Made by a program: the position numbers and the translations under genes. From Pyxicephalus adspersus (taxonomy: Eukaryota; Chordata; Amphibia; Anura; Pyxicephalidae): a DNA stretch of 64,000 nt. The notes below the pieces were generated by a model. It saw only the letters and a list, made by a program, of their open reading frames with translations, did not search any database and was not told where the DNA came from. Where the stretch lies: contig NC_092862.1 in the NCBI RefSeq assembly GCF_032062135.1, positions 47,180,074 to 47,244,073 of the forward strand, written 5' to 3'. This document shows positions 38,493-51,292 of this stretch, piece by piece (position 1 is the first letter of the stretch; every line of letters begins with the position of its first letter).

Positions 38493-38681
38493 TAGTGACA
38501 CCAGGTCTTCACCATGGCACCCCACAAAGAGTGATGGGCCAGTAGCCTGGAGGCCAGTGGGCTCTTTGCTGCTGGGGGTCAGCAGGCCACAACCCTTGGG
38601 GTCACCCTACCTGAGGAGGAAGGCTGGAGCGAACTTGGTGTAGAGCCAGGTGGCAGGTGAATGCAGCACCGGGCCAAGCAA

Positions 38682-38905
38682 AGGTCAGGGCAGGCAGCAG
38701 ACAGATGTAATCAGATTCCAGGCACAGATCAGGGCAGGCGTCAGACGTGGTCAGATTTTCCAGGCACAAGTCAGGGCAGGCAGCAGACAGACGTGGTCAG
38801 ATTTCAGGCACAGGTCAGGGCAGGTGACAGACAGACATGGTTATATTCCAGGTCAGGGCAGGCGGCAGACACACATGGTCAGGTTCCAGGCACAGGTCAG
38901 GTCAG
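38682..38905. repeat. Minisatellite, ~43-bp unit, five to six copies
   Basis: Units begin (A)GGTCAGGGCAGG and continue CAGCAGACAGACGTGGTCAG and ATTCCAGGCAC. Starts are near 38682, 38725, 38767, 38812, 38850 and 38894. It lies in a longer GC-rich repeat (about 37999-39020) interrupted by the MITE at 38067. Frames through it are repetitive and not genes. Confidence 0.8.
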
Positions 38906-40542
38906 AAATCACAAGGAAACAATGCAGGGTTTCAAGGTTGCTGCTGCAAAGTCACAGAACACTGCAGGACGGTTTAGTGGAGAGCGCTGCGGGAACTGAG
39001 AGGTATTGTGGCAATAAGTAATCCCTGTCCCTTTCTTGTAAAATGTCTACAGTCTCACACCTGTGCAGTGCGAGATTGGGTGATGCAGGAAAAAGAACCT
39101 GTAAAAAGAGAGAAGAAGATGTCGGAACTTAGTGCTTCCACTGTGCCGGGTCAAAGACGGATACTGGGACGAGGCAGGACCAAATGGAAGACACAATGTG
39201 GGTTTATTTCAGCTTTAGGTAAACACCAAAAATCACCATTGTTTAAAGGGGCCCTAAAGGCTGCACACTAAGTGCCTATTGAACATATATTAGGTAGCAG
39301 GGCTTTAGTTTAACCAGATGAAAAATATTTTACTGTAGCCTGACAAAATATATTTTTGTATTGGTTGCTTTTTGCACTGCCTTATGAGATTAATAAAAAC
39401 ATCTTGGCCTACCTTAAGACATATTTTGATTTGACAAGAAATATAAATCTTGGACTGACATGAAGAACAATGTGTAATCAAGATAAAAAAAAATCTGACT
39501 CATTCAGTTCTCCTTTGTCTGACAGAGATGCTCAGATTGTATTACTTATGTTTGATTCAAAGCCCAAATGTATATTAAACCCAGCAAAATCACATGCTTT
39601 AAAAGACACACTTTATTGAAGACCTTGGATTACAATCATTAAATTACCTGGATTTGTTTACAGTAAAAATGACTATTAAAGCATATTAGGTAAGAGTTTT
39701 TATTGAATTAGAATGAAACAAAATGTAGAAAAATAAGACGAGGAATTAAAAAAAAAATATTGGTTAAAATATAAATAAATAAATAAATGGGATACAAAGT
39801 CTGCTTGATTTTGGAATGAGAGCAACTTCTGCATAATTACCATGAATAGGAAGAGTTTACATTGTTTTTCTATCCAAATCGATGCTTAATGAACAGCACT
39901 ACAGATCTTGTTCTGGGCACAGTACCAAAGCCAATGGTCCATTCACAGCTGAAACATAGAAGCAGATGGCTCCCATTCTCCCAAGTGTTTTCTAATCAAT
40001 ATTAAAAGCACAAGTGGTCGGTCAGTTAACACAGAAGATCTGAGAGACACAAAGTAGATACCTACTTATTCTCAAAATCTCATCATAACCTGTACACTGC
40101 CATGAGGTCATTATGCCTAAATTAAACTGATTTAGTTACTATAATTAGTATACTTTGTCTGTTTTACTTTATGTTTTATTAAAGTGGAATTATCTTCACA
40201 CAAGGGGCATGAAACTTATGCATATTACTGTGTGTAACAGATGTATAGTGTTTTTTCTAAATCACCTTTTTATACATGCATTAGAAAATTGGATTGTGGG
40301 CAAACCATTTGATGACACTAAAAAACTCATTTGACATCTCAGAATTTTACTAATGCTTTAAAACAACTACCAGCAGGCATTTCAGGCTGCTGAATGGCCC
40401 CAAATGGTCAATGCAGTTTAAAGTAATAGTTCAACAATAAACGTCACAATGGAACTCCAAATGAGACCCTGCAAAAAAAATAATTGTGATGCTTCCTTGA
40501 AGCTGCACTATATACTACAGTTCAGATCTTGATTAGCTCTTA

Positions 40543-40765
40543 GGCCCTGATTTAATAAAGCTCTCAAGGCTGGAGAGAATACACTTTCACCAGTGAAGCT
40601 GGGTAATCCAACAAACCTGGGATGGATCTGGTCCAGGATTCAAAGCATTTGCTAGCAAATAGCAAATGACATTGAAGAAATCCATTCCAGGTTTGCTGGA
40701 TCACCTAGCTTCACTGGTGAAAGTGTATTCTCTCCAGCCTTGGAGAGCCTTAATAAATCAGGCCC
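40543..40765. mobile_element. Palindromic MITE, GGGCCTGATTTATTAA family, intact copy (223 bp)
   Basis: The two halves are near-perfect inverted copies (AGAATACACTTTCACCAGTG / CACTGGTGAAAGTGTATTCT) with a small centre near 40650. TTA lies on both sides, a possible 3-bp duplication. It is the best copy of a family with five members in this window (also 13645, 14819, 50502, 55468). Confidence 0.85.
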
Positions 40766-41515
40766 TTAGTATGCCAATAATAATAAATAATACTTCTTCT
40801 AAGAAAGTAGTATAAGAATGCATGTGTAGATTACCGGTAATGATGGCTGAACATGCCACAGCAAATTCAGTTTGCTCTGGCAATTTTTTTTTTTACAATT
40901 TGCCAAACTGAACATTCACAGTACACTCCAGTGAAGTCTATAGTAGACAATCTTGTATAATAGTAGATCTTGTATAAAGATGTGTCTCTTTTTTTAGGAT
41001 CAACATGAAACTGTTGTCAAATAAAAGACAAGAACCACTGAACATGTTTTTTCCAACACTAATACAAACAAAAAATATATATCACAAAGCAAAAATGATT
41101 TTTATTTTGCTGAAATGGCTTAACATGTTGCTTAACATGCTAATAAAACCATAAATGTTGTAATTTTTCTGTCTCTCTAAAAATTTAAATTAAAAATCCT
41201 GGGTGGCCATACCAGTTACCATTCCTTCCTTTAGTAGTGGGAGTCCCCCAGATATCTGCCCCCTCTTGGGGGAGGGTGATTATTGACATATGTTAGCATC
41301 CTTATCCAATCCAAGCCCTGACAGAGCTACGGTGACAGAATAGGTTCTAAATTGAAATAGTCAAAAGAGATCCTCAAACAATCAGTATTGTAACATAAAC
41401 TGAATACCAGTGCACAACTTAACATGTAATGCTATATTCATAAACATGATAGCAAATAACAAGTTATTGTGTTTCATATAATTTGAGAAAAAAATGAAAA
41501 GAAAGTCAGTTAGCC

Positions 41516-41588
41516 AATTAGTGCATAGAAATGCAGTCTTCACAGAAGTAACAAAATTCTGTCAAAACTGCATTTCTATGCACTAATT
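41516..41588. repeat. Perfect 22-bp inverted repeat with 29-nt loop
   Basis: 41516-41537 and 41567-41588 are exact complements (core TGCATAGAAATGCAG). Weaker inverted similarity continues outward (AATGAAAAGAAAGTCAG on the left, complement near 41630-41660 on the right). It is thus probably the centre of a decayed palindromic MITE. A hairpin RNA is a less likely alternative. Confidence 0.6.
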
Positions 41589-44500
41589 TTTGAACTGTTT
41601 ACCCAATATAATTCACCCCATTTAAAACACCCTGGCTTTCTTTTCTCAATTTTTTATGTACACCTTTACCAGGGTGGGCAGTTTGATATTGCATTGAGAT
41701 GTTTGATTAGCACTCCCCTTTCAAATGTCATATTACTGTGTTTCCTCAAAGCACTGTACTTAATTCATTTAAAATCCCTCTAAAATAAACTAAAGAACAA
41801 ACAAAAAGATCAGTTTGTAGTCTACTTATCAGAAATTTTAGACATTTTTTTCAGTAAGTTCTATATGTATTTTTTGTACTCCTACTCTGTCTCATCAATA
41901 ATTATAATACAGTTCTCGATTAGGGTAAAGGATAAAAGATTGATATAGTATTAAAAACTTTACTACATATGCGGGATTACTGGTGTCAACGCTTTTCATT
42001 ATTAGTCTTTCTCAAGAGTGCTGTAACAAATAGGAAGGGGTTGGGGAATGTGGATGGGGGTACTGCAATGGGTGGGGCACACTGGAGATGGCAAGTGGCT
42101 GAGAAAGTACATTTCTAGCAGTTATGGATCTGTGCAAGTGCATGTAAAGGGAGTTGGAAAACCTGTCCTGTCCTGTTGGAGTACACATGTAAGGCACTGG
42201 CCCAGTGTCAGTGCTCATCAGACACCAGGCCCCCAATTTAACTCTGCACTCTTCATCTATGGCAAGCCCCGCTCAGCCTTAGGGGGCAAGTTTTGCTGTC
42301 CCAGCACACTGTTGCCCCCAGGACTTCTGATGGTGTCCAGAGGGGTCTGACAGAGGACCAGGAGCACACAGATAATACAGTACAGGAGAATCCAGCAAAT
42401 CCCAGAGGACAGAATTCCAGAAAGCAAAGCCAGAGGTCATAAGCAGGAAATCAGTACACCAAACAAGGTATCCAACCATAAAGACAAAGGTCGGTTCAAA
42501 CAGCATACAATCACAAGTTCAAGAAACAGGCAGAGTCAGCGACAGTAAATACAAGTGATAAACAAAGCAGCAGCAGGTCACAACATGCTTATTCCACTTC
42601 TAAAATCCTCTCCAGCTGTGCACAGCCTCAGTGTATGTGCTGGGGATGCTGGGAAGGTACATCTCAGATGAAGGCTGCACGACTAAAAGGAAGCAGGGGA
42701 TGCAATGAACTGTTGAGCAGAGGGCAGACAACTAACTCCTTGATCCCATAACTACAATGTACCCATAGTACTGCAACACATCCAAAAAAAGGCTTGCATG
42801 GGGGTACATTTAAACTAAAACAGCTGGTGTTCTGTACCACCTAGTGAGGAATTTGTTTTTGATATGTGTTACTCATAAATATACCAGCTAGTATTTTGAA
42901 TGAAGAAAAGATTTGCTCATTATCAATCAACCTGAAAGACAAAGGACATACTGGTATTCCAGACATAATGATGAAAAGAGTCTAACTGATGTAAAAGGGA
43001 TGAAAGCAAAGTCATGCCACCCATTTTTATATCCAACATATATGTATATAAGTCCCTTTATATATATAAAAATAAAATAAAAAATTAAAGGCCATTCTCT
43101 GGCACTTTAGACACTGTTTATATCATCAGTTTTTCATTTATAAGCCAATATGAGCATATTATATTTTAGTCTGGAAGAGATGCCTTCTTCTCCAGGGCTC
43201 CACAGTCCCCATTACACAAAGTGCGAGCAAGACAAATTAAGATACCTCATCTGCTCCATTTTGAAGCTCTGGCTTAGTCACTAGACTGAATGACATTAAA
43301 AATTCAGAAACTGCTCTCTCTTGTCATCTTAATTTTAGATAACAGACTCACTGTTTTCCCAGCATGATAAAAATTCATTAAAAAGATCTGTAATGTGCAA
43401 TTACTGTATGTTACAGAAACTAAACATAGGACTCCTATGCTTTAATAATTATTTCTTGACATAATGCCATCTACCTGAATACACACTTTAGCTACGTAGT
43501 CATTATCATATACTCCCTGCTAAGTCCCATCACACAGACCTACACATTAATTTGCCATTGTGGAAATGCAACACATTTTGATAATGTGTGGCTGTGAACA
43601 AATAGGGCCTCTGTAGGCTATGACATGGGTAATCCATACATAATTAGGAGGAAGATTGGCAGAATATTAGAAAGTTTCTCTTGTACATCTGTACCCTGTT
43701 CACAGATGTTACTTCTGATGTCTCCTTTTTTTATGAGATAATAATTTTAGAGCCCTCTGGACTACTGGACAAACAGATGAACAATGAGGGAATATAAGAA
43801 AGACACCCTATTGAACAGCTCACCTTGTACAATATACTTAGAGAGTTAAGGGCAAGAAAAAAAATGGTAAGATAAGGTAGCTTGGATATAAGGGGACAGC
43901 ATATGCCTTATTCTGTACTACAAGTTGATATGATGGCAGGTTGGCAGCTGATTGAAATGCCCTAGGTCCAATTATATACTTGCCTGAAGATGAGTTTGAG
44001 TATAGCAGTTGTGGGTAAGGGGCAAAAATAAAGTTGGAGTGAGTTACAGAAGTGAAACACATGAAAAATCCATATTACTAAGAGAGGAAAGGATTGGGCA
44101 TGCAGTGGTCAGATAAATGTTGTTTCATACATGTGATGATGATGACGACAACAAGGAGATGGTGATGATAGGGATTTCAGTTGAACAGCTTAATGAAGGA
44201 AGATCATTGTAGTCATGCTGGAGGCCACACAAATCTAAACTTTTCCATTTTCATTTGGAGTTGCATTAGTAAAAGTTGAAATTTGATAGGGTACTAGACA
44301 CTACACAATTCTTTTCACTGAATAGTTCATTGCGATTTGGGTTATTAAAAGTATATATATACCTCATGGAGAGAATATAGAGCAGATCAAAGCAGAAGAA
44401 AGCACTTTAACACTGCAGATTGAAGGATGGCACACAGGGAGGTCAGTAAAAACAATTACTTTTACCTTCCTCTGATCCACCATTTTATATTGTGTAGTGT

Positions 44501-44950
44501 TTTTCAAGTACACCATGTGAGTTTGGTAAAAAAAAAAGACCACTGTATACACATAATAGCACTATTTCATATTCTAGTAAAATTTAAGAGCACTGGACTG
44601 GTTGTCCACGGTAGATACTTTTTCCTTTATTCTCAGTATCTTTTATAGCACTTCACCATAAATTGAATCCATCTTACCACAAGTTTATTTCAGAGCCAGA
44701 TGTACAATTACAATACATACATCAAGTTGGCTGAGGAACCCCATTGATAGGTAACCCAGTTGTATTGCTTTTCTCTATGAAGGAGATGCTAAATGGTGTT
44801 GCATTCTGTATTTATTATGGTCATAAATTTTGTTGTTTTATGAAACAAATATAATATATTTCATATAAATGTTTTGTATTATCATTTTCAGCAGATTAAG
44901 TACAGGGGCAATTAAAAATACTTCCAATGCTATGCTTTTTCTCGTCATTT

Positions 44951-45186
44951 TAGGGCTAGTATCGGATGAGAATCTGACGTGTGTACAGCACCAGTCCAAC
45001 GTTGTTCATGGATCCTTCCTGGTGAATCCACAAATGGCGAACGACTTGAATAAAAGTAAAGGGGGGAGAACGCAGCGGGGTGCCACTTACTCATTCTCCA
45101 CCCTCCTCTCTCCATAAAGCAGAACAGCACTGTGTGTACAGCACTCCTCCATGCATCTTTCCGTCTTACATGTGTACGTAGCCTTA
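44951..45186. mobile_element. Same MITE family as 26621, copy 2, inverted
   Basis: Shares GGGCTAGTATCGGATGAGAA, GTTGTTCATGGATCC, GCAGCGGGGTG, AGAACAGCACTGTGTGTACA and CATGCATCTTTC with the reverse complement of 26621-26950. The end ATGTGTACGTAGCCTTA matches the family terminus. One terminal segment is missing. Confidence 0.75.
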
Positions 45187-45594
45187 CTCCAAAGACAACC
45201 TCATATATATATATTTATTCCTTCTCTGCAACTCTGCAATTGTTTATAGCTGGTTGTGAAGTCACAGTTCCTCTTTACTATCTTCTTCCTTTGGCAGTAA
45301 GTAGATCCTGTATCCTGCAAAAAGTTGAGCCCTGTATCAGTTTTCTCTAGTAAACCCTGGGAGTGGATCGTTTTTCTGGGTTCACAGAAAGTGGTGTAAA
45401 TGACTCTAGAAGAGGAGCTATGCTAGATTGGTGAGTGTGTGACTCTAAAAACAACCCCAAAAATCAGGTAGATATAGAGCCAGAGCTGCTTTTTATCAAC
45501 AGCTGACAGGGATCAAATTTTTATGCATAGCCAAAACTGAAATTGGGCTTTAAAGTTTATAGAACCTAAACTTTTTCTATTTTATGTGGAAATC

Positions 45595-45897
45595 TTACAA
45601 AATCCAATCTAAACTAGAGTTCCACCATAGGTTGCTAAGTCTTTCTTGAACTGTGGCTGATTGACCTCATATCATATCAATTATGCATGTCTGAAGATGC
45701 ATGCTATTAATGATTATTTTCTTTTCCTCGTCCATAATGGTTGCATTCTTGGAACAACTGGAAGGAGGCATTCTTGACTGGCCAGCAATGTGAGAGGCTT
45801 TTTCCAGTCGACCACAAATAAATTGTTTTTTCAGGAGTTCACATGACCTGAACATAACTTCAATGTCTCCCCAGGGGTAAAAAAGTTGAGAAAGTCT
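45595..45897. mobile_element. hAT-type family 1, copy B (degenerate)
   Basis: Collinear blocks shared with the family at 9679 (inverted) and 61494: AGAGTTCCACCATAGGTTGC, a TGATTGACCTCAT block, GGCCAGCAATGTGAGAGGC and the terminal GTTGAGAAAGTCTGG. Edges are approximate and no target duplication was found. Confidence 0.55.
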
Positions 45898-48178
45898 GGG
45901 TTAGATCCTTTTTATTTTTTTTACTGTCTCTATTCCTGCTACAGAAATGTACCCTCTGTGTCCTGGTAACCATTGTCTCCGGTGCAGTAACTGAAATACA
46001 ACAGTTGAAAATTCTTGCAGGGACAGGAAATCTTCCAATTAGGTAAACTGTTCTGGTAACAACTGTCTGAGATATAATTTCTTAAAATATCCTCCATCTT
46101 TTGCTGTGTTTCTTAGAGAGAAGAGATAGGAAATCTCCACATTACAGACAGCAAAAAATAAAACCTGACAAAGCTTTTTGCCATCCTCCTCTGCCTGAAA
46201 GTTAAAGAAAACAAAAACATTTACATATACTTTATTCTCCAAGTCAAAGCATCAAAGTATGAAAGATGTAGGTTATGTTGTGCTTTCTGTTCAGAAACAC
46301 CTATTTCTCTGTGGATAGTTTGTAATGGTTGAACCCCTTATTAAATGTTCATTTGTAAAACAGAGTTTAGAAATTTAGTAACATGATGCACATATAAAAT
46401 ATCATATTTGAAATGTATAAAACCTTAAAAAATTTTAGATAAAAATGACCAACACTCATTATACATTGCCTTTAAAAACATTTCCAGCACCCAACTATAG
46501 TAACATTTTAGTCCTTCATCATCACATTTCACAGTTTCAGAACCACGAGTAAAAGCATACAACCAATTTCTGATACCATTAACTAGAAGTAGAAGGTCTT
46601 CATACAGTCAAACCTGAACATGATGCACTTTTTTATAAATGAATTTAGATGCAATTTTCAGCATTGACACTAAAACAAGATTTATACTTTTAGTTTCTGC
46701 ATCACACTAATAAAAAAAAAGTTTAGAAAGCGTGGGTTATGCAGGACCTAAATATATTTCAAGGGTCCCTCTGCAGTAAAAAGGTTGGCTACAGTACCTT
46801 GTAGAAGACATTGGAAATACCTCACATTTAGGATAAAAAGCCATAATAGGGTACAGATTTCACTATCCATCATAGAAAGCCTTATTAGCCTGACCCAACA
46901 CAACAATGACATGTTAAGAAACTTTGGGCAGTGGACTGGAACCTTTATACACATATCAAGTCTTCTATATTAGTTGGTACAGGAATGTACCAGTGATGCT
47001 GTATTATAGAAGTAATGCGAAATGCTAATTTTAGTGCATATATTAGTATAAAAACCTACTGCGTCTCTCAGTTCTGCACACATATAAAAAGCTTTACAAT
47101 GCCCTCTGAAGCTTTAATGTTAAAAGCTGTCATTAACTGGGTCATCTTTTAAGTAATCACCCTTGCCTAATCTCTATGCAGGCTTCAATGAAGATATTGC
47201 AAACATCTTTAAATATAATACATTTGAAATTTAGATTCTCTCTAGGTTTCTTTCTTTTAAGCACTGATACAATGCAAATGCATAGCTCACAAGCTTCTGA
47301 CATCCTGATAAATATTGTGTCCGTGCCACCCTATCCATGTGTCAGGACAACTGGGAACAGATCACTGAAGCACAACAGACAGCAAAAAGTCTGGACTACA
47401 TGAAATTTTGGTATCAGCATCCCTGCAACACAAAACATATCAGCTAATATCTGTAAAATGTTCACTTTTTAGAACTGGAAAATTTAAAATCAGAGATTAC
47501 AGGGATATGCTTCTGAATAGAAGGATACCTCTACCCTTCCTTTAATTCACTGCAGCTCTATACAGGTTGAGCGAAGCATACACAGGGCTACAGACCTCCA
47601 CCCCCAGCACTGGGCTATTCACATAAGAAGGAAGATGAGCCAGTGGATCACATGCAACTTTATATCCTAAGTATTGGGTAGTTTCTTTGCTTCCCGTGGT
47701 GGAACGCAGCAGAAGGGGGGAAAATAAAAGGTGAATATATGCTGCCAGGAAAGGGGTTTTAAAGGAAACCCACTGTAGAAATCAGGTTGCTTTAATACCA
47801 CAAATGTTATTAACAGCTCAAAGTAAAATGGACAACGGTTAATGTTTTATATTGTAAACCGCTAGTTGTCCTGGAGGGAAAATCACATCTACCTGTGAAC
47901 TCCTTATTTATTTTTTATTTTTCAGCAATACATTATGGACGGTTTGGGAAAACCACTACAAGTGACCTTAAACTGACCACAGATGTCATAGATATTCTGA
48001 TTAGATCCTACAAATGCTTGTAAATGCTCTACTGAACTATTTCCCTAATACAATACTGCTTTTTAAGAAAGTTTTAAACTAACTTTAACCTGTTCCTGCA
48101 GGAAACAAAACAGCACAAAGACCTGAAGCAGCACTTCAATCTACTAGAGGTGACCAGGCTGACCACAATCTATTAGGA

Positions 48179-49199
48179 GAAGGGTGCCCAACCTATGGCC
48201 CACAGGTCACATCCGGCCCTTGGAGCTGCCAGATCCGGCCCTTTGCTGATTCCTTCCCTGATATAATCTTACTTTGTGCACCCCAATTTCTCTGTGAGAA
48301 AAGGGAAATATGACTGCAAGTGGGGGACTCTTGTGGCTAACTCCCCTTTAAAATTTCATCAGTATGGCGCCATCACAAGATATGATAAACTATACCTGTA
48401 ATACCCTGCTACCCTGTCACACATAGCTGGCCATTTACCTTCTGTGAACCCTAATTTCTCAATACCAGTAGAGAAAGAGAAAGGTAGGATAAGTGGGGGA
48501 CTCTTGTGGCTAACTCCCCCCAAACTAAATTTTATCACTGTTACTATACCATGGTGCCGTCACATATAAATGTCCACTTTTGTTCTTTAAATGCCAATTT
48601 CTGAAAGGGGAGCTGTAGGTATACTAAAATGTTGGATAAGTATAGGATAAGTATGATACCTATCATACCGTGCTACCCTGTCACACAAATCTGGCCACTT
48701 ACCTCCTGTGAACCCTAATTTCTCGGGAACAGGGAGATGTAGAGACCAGAAGATGTAGTAGTAAGAACATTTACCCCTTGGCTATCTGTCACATGAATTG
48801 CATTTCTCTGGTAGTATCCATTGCAGAGATTTTGGGGTACAAAGAAGGTTAGCAGCTCCCTATAAATGACAGGATGCATTGTATGGTATAGTTTCTGCTC
48901 TTAGGTACAGGAATGGTGAATGGGAAGGCAATATATGATCGGCCAGCACTGTATGATAACTTTAGTTTTGTATCTTTTATTAATAAAATAAGCATCAAAT
49001 GGTGAGTGCAGAAATTCTTGATTTGTCATTATTTTTATTTGGTGCATGTATTTTACTGTAACTAGAAACATTTCAATTTAATTTTAATTTAAATTAAAAC
49101 AATTCTATTCTACATCTTTAATGTAAGTTTGCATTATGGTACAAGTTTTATCCCAATATCAAATGTGGCTCCCAGATGAAAAAAAATTGGACACCACTG
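48179..49199. mobile_element. hAT-type non-autonomous element, family 3, copy A (1,021 bp, intact)
   Basis: Flanked by perfect 8-bp duplications TATTAGGA (48171-48178 and 49200-49207). The ends are GAAGGGTGCCCAACC and TTGGACACCACTG. The interior has imperfect tandem units of roughly 200 bp, each with GGGGGACTCTTGTGGCTAAC, CTACCCTGTCACACA and GTGAACCCTAATTTCTC. It gives the reference order for the broken copy at 50.27-52.05 kb. Confidence 0.85.
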
Positions 49200-50501
49200 T
49201 ATTAGGAAATAACCATAGTATCATAAACAGACATAAACAGAAACACCTACAGAGGCAATATTTGAGTATTCCTAATTTAAGGGAAGAGTGAAATATTATA
49301 CACATGGAAATATTATTTTAGTATTGAAAGTGGCAAGTTGCTTCTAGCCACACGGCTGATTTTTTCCTCCTCTGGAAGAAGGACCACACTCAACTGCACA
49401 ACAAAGTGGCTATCAATCTCTGTATCTGGCAGTATAGTAGTTGAAGAAAGGTGACTAGAAACAGCTAAGAGTGTAATTTTCAACAGCAAATATGAAACAG
49501 TCCTAAATGTACAGCAGCTTAGATTTTTTAACTAGCAAGGCACCCACCAACCAAGGCTGGCATTCCTGGTCTTTGTAGCACTTCGGAACATACATGTCAC
49601 ATGGCATGGAACCAGAAAAATGTCTGAGATGGAAGCAGAACTCTTTCTTTATTTTTATACAGGCAACAGGCCAAAAATTACATAGAACTTTTTCAGATAC
49701 GTTATCAAGTTTATTACATAATAAATGTAATACATTCACTTTACAACAATAGCAGCAGCTATAGATAGTTTGTTCTTCTACTTTTGATACCATCTGTGTG
49801 TTCTCTGTTCACCCTTTTGTCTGGATGCATTACCTGGCATATTGTTTCCTCTAGCTAGCTATCACTGTCTGTCAGTCAGTGACATAACATCAGTGGAGCA
49901 ACCAGCCAATCCAATATCTGCCAGCTGTGCACAACTGGTATCAACTGGCATCCTATCTGCTGCCTAGCAACCACATGCTACCTTCTCTGATGTCCTGCCT
50001 GCTGCCTAGTAACCACACAACAGCCAATCAGATAAAATACTTGAATTGGCCAATCACTAGCCAAGACAGAAAATAGGAATATTACAAAGGATTAAAACAC
50101 TAGGATTGCAAGAAGCCAAAACAAAAACATTGGAAGTATTATAATTTATATAGTATTCTTTCATTATTTATATTTTAATAGTTATTATAGATTTATTATT
50201 TACATTTTGTAATTTACAATAATTTTCAATCCAACCCCAACCCTCATACATTCTTCCAACTGCCTGCACTTTAAAATGAAATGAAATTGAAATGTTTTTA
50301 GTTACTATAATGTGCATGCACCAAACAAAGGAAATGACAAATCAAGAATTTCCGCACTCAACATTTGATGCTCATTTTATTAATCCAACTTTTGTATCAA
50401 AGAAAGATCTAAAACTAAAGCTATCATACAGTATTGGAGGGTCGTACATTGCTCCCCGCTCACTGTTCCGGTACCACAGAGCGGAAACTGCACCATACAA
50501 T

Positions 50502-51292
50502 TGGCCTGATTTTTTAATGCTATCCAAGGCTTACTTTCATCAGTAAAGCTCGGTGATCCAGCAAACTTGAAATGGAACTGGCCCAGAAATGAAAACATTT
50601 GCTAACAAATAACAAATTACTTTTAGGAAATCTATTCCAGGTTTGTTGGATCGCCCAGCTTCACTTTAGAAAGTGTATTCTCTCCAGCCTCGGAGAGCTT
50701 TAACCTCCTGGGAGGTTTATTTCTGTCCGGATTTATATGTCCAAAACCAGTACATTGTTTTTCATGAAAATTTATTTTACAGTATAATAAAATATTATGA
50801 GTATAAAAAAGTTTTTAACACATAATCATGTCAAAATAATAATTACATTTTTTTTTTTTAATTTTTTAAAAATGTTTAAAAAAAAATAATTAATATACTC
50901 ATACTATTATATTATACTGTAAAATAAATGTTCACGACAATGTACTGCTTTTACACATATAAATCCACTGTTTTGCATTCAATACAGTTATTTTGTATTG
51001 AATGCAAGACAAATGGATTTGAATTTCCCGAACAGAACGTCCTCACGCACCGACGTCACCGGGAACTCCCTGGTGCCTCATCGAGCAGAGGAAGTCAGTC
51101 GGAGGAAGAAAGAAGTCAGACATCGCGGAGAAGGATGACGCGGGATACCAGCATATCAGGCTACGACTCGATTTACTATTACTTCCCATAGGTTTATCTA
51201 GTCACACTCGGGGTTACCGCTTTTACCATCTTTTTTTTTTACCCTGAGTAACACTCGGGGTTAGCACTAAGGGGTTTAATAAATCAGGCCCA
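50502..51292. mobile_element. Palindromic ~220-bp MITE (GGGCCTGATTTATTAA family), split by a TTAA element
   Basis: The left part, 50502-50703, holds the GGCCTGATTTTTTAATG end and most of the palindrome. The right end (AATAAATCAGGCCC, 51278-51291) lies beyond the insertion at 50704-51275. Compared with copy A of hAT family 3, AAT at the site is present on both sides, so the target duplication is about 3 bp. The intact relative is at 40543-40765. Confidence 0.75.
50704..51275. mobile_element. TTAA-site non-autonomous transposon (piggyBac- or Kolobok-like), ~572 bp
   Basis: Flanked by TTAA at 50700-50703 and 51276-51279. Removing it restores the host MITE end CTTTAATAAATCAGGCC. The ends CCTCCTGGG and AAGGGG(T) give short CC...GG inverted termini. 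The interior is a large AT-rich palindrome (arms about 50731-50830 and 50890-50965, sharing CAGTACATTGT and TTATTTTACAGTATAAT), followed by a CpG-bearing unique arm (51020-51160). TTAA targets are used by both piggyBac and Kolobok, and the termini do not decide between them. Confidence 0.75.

Larger units (their letters stand above)
37357..40542. other. Repeat-rich segment
   Basis: Apart from the listed MITE and minisatellite, 37999-39020 seems to be one GC-rich repeat of unknown class starting TGTCAGGATCTCC. 39040-39270 (GATGTCGGAACTTAGTGC) looks like another dispersed repeat. 39.3-40.5 kb is AT-rich with nothing recognised. Confidence 0.4.
40766..48170. other. AT-rich DNA without recognised genes
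   Basis: Contains the 41516 inverted repeat, the 44951 MITE and the 45595 hAT copy. 42330-42560 has a purine-rich CAG/GACA-like stretch suggestive of a dispersed repeat. The rest is unassigned. Confidence 0.4.

Noticed and set aside
37894..38545. Several overlapping Arg/Asp-rich frames on both strands
   Set aside because: They all come from the CpG-rich palindromic MITE at 38067-38492, whose CGAACG words are open in every frame.
38650..39021. Gln/Gly-rich repetitive frames of 112-123 codons
   Set aside because: They are translations of the 43-bp minisatellite.
46690..46795. Another hAT family-1 copy (TTTCAAGGGTCCCTC, GTAAAAAGGTTGGC)
   Set aside because: Only about 40 bp resemble the family end, which is too little to call.
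49503..49793. 96-codon minus-strand Cys-rich frame
   Set aside because: No domain, no splice-site pair or conserved motif, and ordinary AT-rich composition.
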